Shown piece after piece: positions 55,060-64,000 of a stretch of 64,000 bases of DNA. The position numbers and the translations under genes were made by a program. The stretch is taken from NCBI GenBank assembly GCA_047967505.1, contig CM106539.1. One strand, written 5' to 3'. Source of the stretch: Dipteris shenzhenensis (Eukaryota; Polypodiophyta; Polypodiopsida; Gleicheniales). The stretch's first letter is position 1. Each line of letters begins with the position of its first letter. The notes beneath the pieces were generated by a model. It saw nothing but the letters and a program-made list of their open reading frames with translations. It was not told the origin of the DNA and made no database searches.

Positions 55060-58000
55060 TCAAACCAAGAGGTTGTCGGTGTTTCTCGAAAAGTTCTTTA
55101 CTGAGTGGTTTGGTAAAGATGTTTGCAACATTCTCTTTGCTATCACAATGCTACAGTGTGATGTCACCAAGTAACACTCTTCTCTGATGAAGTGCTCTCT
55201 GACATCAATGTGCTTTGTCCTGGAGTGATATATTGGATTCTTGGCCAATGCTTGAGCTGATTTATTATCACAGTATATTTTTGTTGTCTTTGATTCATCA
55301 AAGTAATATGTTTTTGACAATAGTATTTTGAGCCATATAGCCTCACATGCACCTGCAGTGAGTGCTCTATATTCTGCTTCAGTTGAAGACAAAGAAATGG
55401 TTGGCTGTTTGTTTGACAACCATGATATAGCACCTTGACCAAGGAAAAATGCATATCGCTGTGTGGATCTCCTCATCTCATGATCTCTGGCATAGTCACT
55501 GTCACAGTATCCATGCAACCTTGGATGACTTCCTCTTCATTCTATCCCAAATTGTCTTGTACCTCTGATGTATCTCAAGACTCTTTTGGCTGCATTCCAA
55601 TGGACTGTTTTGGATTTGCCATAAACTATGCTAGTGAACTTATTGCATAACAAATATCTGGCCATGTGGTAGTCAGATATATAAGAGATCCCATGAGTTG
55701 TTGATAGTACCTGTCATTGCCTATAGGATTTTCTAAATCTTTAGTAAGTTTCAAACTCTGTTCCATGGGAGTGGCTGCAATCTTGCAATCTGCCATATGA
55801 AACTTCTTTAGGAGACTATCAACATATTTGAGCTGACTCATGAAGGTGCTGTCTGAATCTCTCTAGAACTCAATTCCAAGACAATAGTGTCATAATCAAA
55901 TCATCTACATACAAAAGTGCAATAGTAATGTATTCCCCTTGAACTTTGTAGTAGAGAGTATGATATGCATTGGATTTCATGTATCCCAGATCAGCAAAAT
56001 ACTTGTTGATTTTGTTGTACCAACTTTTGGGTGCTTGCTTTAAGCCATAGTGACTTTTCTTGAGATGGCAAACCTGATTCTTCTTTGGTGGTTCAACATA
56101 ACGTGTTGGTTGTTGCATGGAGACTTCCTCATCTAGATAACCATTGAGAAATGCATTCTTGACATTGATCTGATACACATACCCTCTACTAAGTGTCGCT
56201 AGTGATATAAAGAACCATATGGAATCGATCTTTGCTAATGGAGCATAAGTCTCATCATAATCTTGATCATATTGCTATACAAATCCTTTTGCAACTAGTA
56301 TGGCTTTGTATCTTTTGATGCTTTCATCTGGATTGTACTTCACTTTGTATACCCATTTGTTTGCTATGGCCTTCGTTCCTAGTGGAAGGCTGCATAATTC
56401 CCAAGTATTGTTCTTATACAAAGCATCCATTTCTTCATTCATAGCAGTTTACCATTCTGGCTTGTCAATTGCGTCTTCGAAGTACATTGGCTCTTTTGTA
56501 GCCATGATGGTAGTCATAAGAGCATAGTTGCTGGTTTCAACCTGAATTGGTTTGCCTTTCTAAGCATATGTCAATTTGTGGCTAGAGGCCTGCTTTCCCT
56601 AGTAGACCGTCTGAGTTGTTGTGGTTCTTCTCGAGGTGCTTCTGGCAATTCTTGCTCTGCTTCATCAACCATTTCCATAGATGATTGAGTAATCAGTGCG
56701 TCTATCTCCTATGCATTTGAGGTTTTCTAGTCTAATTCCTCATCAAAGATTACATCTCTAGAGATAATGATCGTGTGGTTAATGGGATCATACAACTTGT
56801 ATGCTTTGCTATCTTCACTCCTTCTTCACTGTAGCCAACCATGATGCATTTACGCGACTTTGCATCCAATTTTTTGCAATGGTCATCATGTATGTGGGCA
56901 TATGCTATGCAACCAAATATGCGGAGATGACCAATGTGTGGCTTGTGTCCAGTGTGAATGCCTCATAAGGTGTCATACCCTGAATCGGTTTCATAAGGTG
57001 TCATACCCTGAATCGGTTTGGTCAGAAGCCGATTATGCAAGTAGTTTGCAGTGGCTATTGCTTCTTCCCAATACTGATTCGAAAGATGCTTCTCACTAAG
57101 CAATGCGCACTATCTGCTAGAGCTAAAGTACCATTATTCCTTTCAACTCTTGCATTCTACTAAGGAGTATCTACACATGTGAATTGTCTTCGAATGCCCT
57201 GACTTCTGCAAAAGTTCATCAATGCTGAAGACATTTATTCATCACCTCTATCTGATCTCATGGCTTTGATCTTTCTGCCTATTTGGATTTCTACCATGGA
57301 TTTGAATCCTTGAAATCTAGAAAAGACTTCAGATTTCTCCTTCAAAACATATACCCAACAATATCTGTTGTAGTCATCGATGAAAGTCAATAGTAAAGTG
57401 AACCATTGATGCTGCGAGTCTGGGCATAACCCCATACATCTACCTGAATCAAATCAAGAATACCTATAGCTCGAGAGGTGCTTCTGTTGAAGTTGGTTTG
57501 CCTTTGTTACCGAAACAACATCCTTTGCAAAGTTTTCCAAGAAACTGTAGCTTAGGAATTCCAATTGCCATATTTTGATTCCTGAGCTCTATCAAGCTTG
57601 TGAAATTGACATGTCCATATCTCTTGTGCCATTTTGTGGAAAGTGGCATATGTTGCAGTTGAGCTGACACATGGCATGCAAATCTGGTACTGTGGCTAGC
57701 ATTCTAAACAAGCGTCCTTCCTTGACTACTTTTCCTACTAGTTGATATCCTCTCTGTTGAAGATGACTCGATAGTTGTGTTTCATCATTGGACCTACAGA
57801 TAAGAGATTCTTGTTGATCTTCGAAACATAGGGTACATCTTTCACCAATCCTTTTATACCAGTGAAATTGTTCATAGGGACAATGCCTCTCCCTTGAACT
57901 GGATTTGGTGTATTATCTGTTGTGTAGATGACATTCTTCTGACCTTCTAACGGTTTCATCTCTGTGAACCATTCTTGATGCTTTGCCATATGAGATGATG

Positions 58001-59230
58001 CATCGCTGTCGATGTACCAAGGATCATGATCTGCTTGTCGACACTGAAATCATCTTTTGAATTACAATCTGTGTCAAGATACACTCTATCAATATTTTGC
58101 ATTTCCTCACTTGCAAGAATCATGATCTCAGGTTCATTTGTAGAATGACTCTAACTAGAATGTCCACTGCAATGATTTCCTCTTCCTTGAAAATTCCCTC
58201 GATTACTACTAGATTGACCACCTTGGTCATACTACTTCTTGTGGCAATCTCTTTCATAGTGTCCAAACTTATGACAGTAGTTGCACTGAATGTTTAACAC
58301 ATTGGTGGATGCATTCCCTCGTCCTTGGAATCTTCCTCGATTGGAATGATTTTCTCTTTGTTGATGGTGATGTTGTTGAGGATGATGCTGATGCTGATTC
58401 TGACTTTGATGCTGATATTGTTATTGATGATGACCACTTCACTGGAATGATCTACCTCTACCTCTGCTACCTCTGCCTCTACTTCTATCTGAAGCTATGA
58501 ATTCTTGATCATTGGAATGACCTTATGTGCATGAATGGCCTGAGTCATGAGTTCTTCACCAAGTAAGACTGACTGAAGTTCTTCCAGAGTCAAAATTTGT
58601 AATTAGATGGCAATACTCTAGCCTAGATTATTGTATCCCTCTCTTAGTCCATTCAGGATGACTTGAACCATTTTTTCTGGATTCATAGTCTCTCCTCTAC
58701 TACTGCGAGTTGATTGTTGTAATCCTTAATCTTGAGTAAGTAAGCATGACCGGTTTCACTGCTGTTTTACAAAAACTCTAGTTGATCTGGTTTCTCAATG
58801 TGAGAATCCTAGAAGTGTTCTTGGAATTGTAGAGAGCTGCAAACATATCCCATGCTTCTTTCAATGACTTGAATGTGTTGAGCTGTTCTAGCATGACATC
58901 TTGCACATTCTGCTTGATCAAATGATATGCATACTTTTCTTTATTTTCCCATTCTGCCAATGCTCAGGCAATGGTAGGATCTGCTAATGGTGCAAAAACT
59001 ATTGATGTAGCTCGAGATCTTGCTGTAGATTCCACTACTGGTGCTGTGACAATAGGTGGAGTACAGATACTGCTGGCTGGATTGTCCAATGGTTTAGGTG
59101 TAGAACCATCCACATACTCCCATTTATCTTGAAGTATAAGAATGGCCTCTATTCGGTATTTCCATGTACCGTAATTAGAGTTGTCTAGCTTAGCAGATGC
59201 CTCCAGATTGAGGTTGCTAGTCGTAGACAT
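55060..59230 (-). pseudogene. Copia B gag-pol remnant
   Basis: Gag from 59230 (LDNSNYGTWKYRIEAIL, then AEWENKEKYAYHLI). Zinc knuckle CNYCHKFGHYERDC (about 58233-58275). Protease about 58025-57738 with D-S-D in place of DSG. GAG_pre-integrase 57670-57464 (WHKRYGHVNF, CKGCCFGNKG). Integrase about 57435-56860 (FIDDYNRYCWVYVL, MRSDRGDE). RT about 56430-55640 (NVKNAFLNGYLDEEV, YGLKQAPKSWYNKI, LLYVDDLI). RNase H 55518-55060 (CDSDYARD, LSSTEAEYRA). Numerous stops and shifts, one caused by a 28-bp duplication in integrase. It is a different copia lineage from family A. Confidence 0.9.
56963..57018. repeat. 28-bp exact tandem duplication in copia B integrase
   Basis: TCATAAGGTGTCATACCCTG plus eight bases occurs at 56963-56990 and 56991-57018. 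Being 28 bp, it shifts the frame. Confidence 0.95.
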
Positions 59231-60775
59231 GGCGTAAGAAATGTACTCAAAGTGTTTATGAAATCAATGTTTGAATCAATTGCAAAACACTGATCGTGCC
59301 AAGTGAAATCTAAACTGTTGGTGAAGATAGAGCTGCAATACATATAATCCAATTTGTTACAAGGCTTGTGGCAAATGATGTTGGGAATAGCCAAGAGGCT
59401 TTACAAGGATTGAAATGATGTGCACAATGCTAGAAAAATAGCCAAATAGGCTTTACAATGAGGGCATGTGTGTGCGAAATCAAATCATGTGCTATCTACC
59501 CACTGATTAATCAGTCAAAGCCTTTGAACACTCTAAAGTCTACTGATTAAACTATGAAATGTCAGGTTTCAGGTAATATAATTATGTGAAATCACATGTG
59601 AGCATTGGGACTGACTCCAAGTAGGAACTATTTAGGAATTTTTTGGCATGGCTTCGATTGGATGCTTTGGAGTTCTCTTTGGTATGGATGATCTAATCTA
59701 CTCTAAACTAGATCTAGACCAACTGTCAAGTGATGAAAAAAGTAGTAAATAATTCCTTTTCTTTGTTCATTTTAGGTGATGGGTCAGATGCATCGATCTA
59801 GAGGATGATGTGCATGAAAGAAGTGGATTTTTTGGTGAGGATCAAAAGTGAGTAATACTTGTGCGTAAATGTGTGCATGATGTGACGAGTGCATAGAGCA
59901 CAAAAAATCGAGCGATTTTTCTTTTTGGAGCGCCCTCAAATTCTTCCTAGATCAAGAGATATGACTTGATCTAGGTGGAGGGGCAGAAAGGGTGCAAAGT
60001 GCTCAATGATGATGTGGCAAGGTGAGTCACATGCAGTGATGATGTGGCAGCTATGCTTAGCAAGAGGTGTACGTGTGAAGCCCTGTGCTGAGGTGGGAGG
60101 TGGGTTCACATGCAGTGTGAAAAGTGTGCTTGCATAGGGGTCAGAGTGCCTGGCAAGGGAAAGTGCCATATGCAAATGATGATGTGGCATTGCTAATTGG
60201 GCACTAATGAAGTGCACTTCAACGACCTAACCCAAGGTCAAGTTGACCCAACCAGGGTCAAATTGACTAGCTAGGATCAAAGTGAACTAACTTGGCTTAC
60301 AGGTCAACCCTGATGATGTGGTAAAGATAAGATGATGTGGTAGTACTGATGTGAGCTTCGTGATGTGGTAAGATGATGTGGCACTATGACATGGCAGAGA
60401 AGATAGGGGTACCACGTGGCATAAATCTATGGTGCCACATGTTATGCAGGAGTGTTTGCCACATGTGTGGATAGAAATTAGGAGATGGAATCTTTTGACT
60501 TTGTCAAAATATTTGGAGAATAGAACACTCTCTCTGCAAAAACCAGTAGAACCTTTCTCTCTCACAAAAATCTCTCTCACTCGAAACTATCATAAACTCT
60601 CAAGCAATGATCAGAAATTTCTCAAGAATGGATGGAAATTTTCACTCAAATGACGAAAATTTTCTTTCAAAGAATGGATGAAGATCTCTCATTGGAAGTG
60701 GGCTCTCACGGAGAACACTCAAGAGAACTCTCACTCTCATGCACGTGGATCGCAATGCCTCAACAAAAGGCAAGG
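59231..60775 (-). other. Copia B leader with iterated GATGATGTGG motif
   Basis: Non-coding. Between about 60007 and 60390 the plus-strand motif (GAT)GATGTGG(C/T)A occurs at least seven times at irregular spacing. It lies in the untranslated leader, where packaging or priming signals would be. Confidence 0.6.
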
Positions 60776-60791
60776 GAGCTCTGATACCATG
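60776..60791 (-). promoter_or_regulatory. Copia B primer-binding site (initiator-Met tRNA)
   Basis: TGGTATCAGAGCTCC directly follows the LTR end ATTCTATCA on the minus strand: the canonical copia primer site. Confidence 0.93.
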
Positions 60792-61011
60792 ATAGAATAT
60801 GAAGAGGGGAGAGGAGACGAGTGGAGATGAGGAGAGAGGGTACAACTAGAGAGCACACCACAAATGACTAACTGTACACTAGATTTAGTTAAAAATGTAG
60901 AATATATATAAGCCCATTTAGGGTTAGGGTTAGGGCATCTAACCCTTTCCTTTATAGCACTCTATATGAGTTAGTGCTATTCACATATGATATTGAGCTG
61001 ATCCCTCAATA
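60792..61011 (-). repeat. Copia B 5' LTR (220 bp)
   Basis: Minus strand TATTGAGGGATC...TTCTATCA. The expected starting TG has become TA. Partner of 54707-54936. Confidence 0.92.
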
Positions 61012-61340
61012 GGGTGGAGGATGGGAGATTGCAAGGTTAGAGAATGCTATCGCATTGAGGGAGCATGGACCCAAGGAGAACAAGCACATGAAAACTAAAG
61101 TGAATTGAACACTGAACCCCAAAGAGTGGGAGCTTCATTCCATTGAGAGATATTTATACATGTTGGTTGCTAAACAATTCGTAGGTACGAGTCCCTCCAC
61201 TTTTTGGGGGGACCTCTTGGGTCTCTACACAAAGTGGGGGAACCTCATGAATCCCTTCACAAAGTGGGGGGACCTCATGAGTCCCTCCACAAAGTGGGGA
61301 GACCTCAAAAAGTGTAGGCTTTTGCTATTTCTCTCTCTAG
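61012..61340. repeat. Unclassified dispersed repeat, copy 2
   Basis: Same sequence as 48590-49130, shortened, again with a run of about 30-bp units (ACCTCATGAGTCCCTCCACA type, 61198-61310). Confidence 0.75.
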
Positions 61341-62860
61341 TTTTAGCAAATGCTCCTCAACATCAAGATCTTCAGCAAATCCCAGCCACAAATGGAATTC
61401 TTTCAACACATGAAAAGAACCAAACCCAAGAGATTGAAAGAAGAGCAACTACAAATCTACATGCATCGTCAAAGATAGATAAATCAGTAGAGGCATGCAT
61501 CATTGAAGGAAACACAATCCAACCATCCACCTTATAAAATGAAGAGATTGCATGTTTGCCAAAATCCAGATATGAACTCAAGAGTCAACTCCCTATACTA
61601 TTCCATCTTGCCAACATGTCTATCGACTCAAGTACAAGAACAGAAAAGCTTCAACAAATTTCAAATGCCAACATGATAGAAGTTTCTTCAAGAAACATGT
61701 TCTCAATGATGATTTTGGTCTTTGAAAGAAAGAAGGATAAAAACAAATAAAGGAGTGGCATTCGGTAAAACTCCATTTGGGGACCGAACCATGAATAATA
61801 ACATGGTTTCTCAACCATGGCATCAATGAATAAAATTTTTAGATATGATTCTTCCGAATCCTGCAACCTTGTAAGTTTGCACCTAGACACATAGGTTAGG
61901 TCCATAGGCACATGCACAAGTTTTTACACTTTAAACATGATAGATGTACAAATAAAGTGCCATTGAAAAGGAAAGCCACGATGGTACATGTAAATCACTC
62001 AATCTCAAAATCACAGCACAATCCTTAGGAGTCCTTAGGTGAGTAGGTGTTCATATTGAATATCTTCTTTAGGCAGCACAAGATACCCAACAAGCTCCAA
62101 GCATGCACTCTCATAGTATTTAGGTGACCATTGGAAGTTAATATAAGCACCACATATGATATTAATGCAAATCAGGGCAAAAGCAGTTATACTCAACTCA
62201 AGTTATTGACATTGTCAATACCAAAAATTTGCCCATGGGCTCTAAAGCCATACATGCAAGTGCTAAACCTCATCATCAAACACCTCTTCCTTTACTCTAT
62301 TAAGCATTCCTCTCAAAAAATAATGAATCAAATTCCAAGATCCAAGAATACATACATTCCATACAAAAAGAACGCATCAAGCAAAAGAGTATGTTTTCGT
62401 GAGCCAAATTTGATGCTAGACAACGTAATCAAACACAAGGCTTTTCAACATGTGCATCTACATATCATGTACAAGACAAAGATGAGAAAGTCCAAGCATT
62501 ATTAAAGTTAAAATTAGGCCCACAACAAGAGAAGAGAACTTTGCACACACTCAACAACAAGGCAAGGACTATTTCGATGACACAATCACATCAACAACTC
62601 CATGGAAGGAACAAAGTTCAAAAATCTTCCCACTCAAAGCATTGATACCTAAGGATGGGTAATCAAATCGGTATGGGGAAATGTTCACTTTGTGGCAACA
62701 AGGGACATAAGTATAGTATAGAGCAATGAAGATGAGATCATTGTGTGTGTAGAGTAGCGGCAAAGTTGCGCTTGTAATATCTTGAGCCTATAAATGGTGA
62801 CTTCATGCTTGGCATGTGCCCTATTTTTGATATAGACTCATTCTTTGCAAGCTCTGCACA
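61341..62860. other. Stretch without a recognised gene
   Basis: A 125-codon plus-strand frame (61160-61537) overlaps the repeat and shows no domain. 62730-62800 matches 49190-49320 inverted, so this too belongs to the unclassified repeat family. Confidence 0.45.
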
Positions 62861-63790
62861 CTACCATTGAGGTATCCATACTTCTTTTAGCATATTGCAT
62901 GGTCTATCAATATTTTCAATTGTTGTTGGGACAAGGGAACTCTCCACTTTCTTGATACACATTTTGGGAATCCATGCCAACCTTAATCTTTTATCCAAGT
63001 GTTGATGTCTATTGGGTACAAAATGGTGCACATCTTTATTTTGTATCCAGATAGATTTTTTCCTTGGTTTTTTGGGTTGCATATGATTGTAGAAATACTC
63101 ATTGTTGCTGAAGGACTAGTGTCTTTTATATTGATGGTTCCATGTTGACATTTTTTTGGGCAGCCATTTGATTGAGTGATTTTCTTTGGAGTCCTCTTTG
63201 ATCTTTATTGTCGAACAAAACTTGTCTAGAAAGTCTTCGTGTCGTCTTGATATTGTTAACTCCTCCTTTTGAATTTAGACAATTGGTGTCGATATGCGAG
63301 AGGGGCTGATGTCAATTGCCAGAATTTGTTTGAGTTGAGTGAGCTCCTCTTTCAAGTCTTGGATCTCATTGTTTTGCTTTGCACAGCATAAAGCAAGTTT
63401 GTTCTTTTGATCCTATCACTCTTGTAGTTGTTGCTTGAGCTGTGTCAACTGTTGTTGCCAAGTATTTTAAAATTCATGCATGAGTTGAACATGCTCTTGG
63501 AAAATAATCTTGAGGTGTTGCAAACCTTGTGGTGGACTTATTCTCTCTTGTTCTCCCTCTCTTGAATGTGTCAAGAATAGGTCTTCAAGAGTTTTGATAA
63601 GAGAGTGGATCCAATTGTTGTACCTTTGTAGTTGTCTTTGGGGGATCCTCTGCTGGTGCATGGCCAACATGTAATTCTTCTTCCATGGTGGGCACCCATA
63701 TTTGAGATTTATCAACATAGATGATGCTTTGTACATAGAGGATGCTTTGAGATTTGTCATCATAGAGGATGCTTTGTGCTTCCTTTTCAT
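62861..63790 (-). pseudogene. Degenerate coiled-coil protein remnant, possibly of a retroelement
   Basis: Minus-strand frames in one direction read ISPPQGLQHLKIIFQEHVQL, WQQQLTQLKQQLQE, then NNEIQDLKEELTQLKQIL, a heptad-like coiled coil. A basic part follows: QPKKPRKKSIWIQNKD and NRHQHLDKRLRLAWIPK. Stops and a shift separate the parts. A coiled coil followed by a basic tail would suit a gag-like or unknown retroelement protein; no family could be named. The start of the frame holds a short internal repeat (KASSM three times). Confidence 0.4.
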
Positions 63791-64000
63791 GCTGAAGTGT
63801 TACACTTGAAGAACCCTTCTAACCGAGATGTTCTTGAATGCCACACTTTGGGTTTGCATTACCCAAGAGACATGTGTTACAACCTTTTGGTGTAATGCTT
63901 CCTTTGTGCAATCTTCTTTTGTGAGGGTTGGTTCTCAGACATCAATTGATTGCACATTCACAATGCCTTTCTTAGCTCCTTTATTCTTGTTTTTCTTTTT
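63791..64000. other. Window end, nothing recognised
   Basis: No supported feature. Confidence 0.4.

Larger units (their letters stand above)
54707..61011 (-). mobile_element. Ty1/copia family B, complete but decayed
   Basis: 6.3 kb. Minus strand: 5' LTR 61011-60792, primer site, about 1.5 kb of leader, gag, protease, integrase, RT, RNase H, polypurine tract, 3' LTR 54936-54707. LTR tips are TG...CA on the 3' copy. Flanks GGGGG (54702-54706) and GGGTG (61012-61016) could be an eroded 5-bp target duplication. The element splits a G-rich part of the unclassified repeat. LTR divergence and many stops mark it as old. Confidence 0.92.

Noticed and set aside
57738-57989. Separate small gene near 57.8 kb
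   Set aside because: It reads as the protease of copia B (LLSVG block, MAKHQEWFTEM) in register with the flanking gag and integrase.
60916-60936. TTTAGGGTTAGGGTTAGGG-like telomeric motif
   Set aside because: Only about three units, inside the copia B LTR and also present in mutated form in the partner LTR (54833-54852), so it is part of the LTR and not a telomere remnant.

Overview
The window looks like gene-poor nuclear DNA from a vascular plant, most likely a fern or another early-diverging land plant. The evidence is spliceosomal introns with GT-AG borders, one over 5 kb long and filled with transposon debris; a PLS-class pentatricopeptide-repeat gene with near-identical 101-residue blocks, a style common in fern and lycophyte organelle editing factors; and copia, gypsy and LINE relics covering much of the sequence. 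The fern assignment is inference from style, not from a database search.

Two ordinary host genes are supported. A three-exon gene on the minus strand (exons 12878-11863, 10590-10329 and 4742-4566) encodes a 484-residue membrane-anchored plant O-fucosyltransferase-family protein; its splice junctions were worked out from reading frame and family motifs, and a TATA box lies upstream. An intronless PPR gene (42856-40700, minus) encodes 718 residues ending in an E/E+-like region without a DYW domain. A 197-residue ORF (50921-50328, minus) is an unrecognised candidate gene starting 32 bp downstream of a retrotransposon LTR.

Layout. 0-1.3 kb: LINE reverse-transcriptase tail with an in-frame tandem duplication. 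1.5-1.9 kb: copia gag piece. 4.6-12.9 kb: the O-fucosyltransferase gene with LINE, gypsy and LTR fragments in its introns. 15.1-15.7 kb: LINE 3' end with poly(A). 17.3-19.4 kb: remnant of an uncharacterised, possibly transposon-borne gene, interrupted by short repeats. 19.4-24.5 kb: nearly coding-intact copia element (family A, copy 1). 24.5-26.3 kb: plus-strand gypsy gag. 26.3-34.9 kb: minus-strand gypsy element with two RNase H domains (Tat-like), inserted in that gag. 34.9-36.45 kb: plus-strand copia pol. 36.45-39.7 kb: gag-only copia derivative on the minus strand. 40.7-42.9 kb: PPR gene. 43.6-47.4 kb: copia A copy 2, with its LTR fused to gag. 48.4-49.5 kb: unclassified repeat. 50.3-50.9 kb: orphan ORF. 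50.95-54.2 kb: copia A copy 3 with an internal inversion. 54.7-61.0 kb: complete but decayed copia B element with both LTRs, PBS and PPT. 61.0-64.0 kb: unclassified repeat and a coiled-coil remnant.

No operon-like system, CRISPR array, rRNA or tRNA gene was seen. The most notable items are the dual-RNase-H gypsy element, the LTR-gag fusion, the inverted segment in copia A copy 3, the satellite-interrupted FAENY-type gene and the LTR-adjacent orphan ORF.
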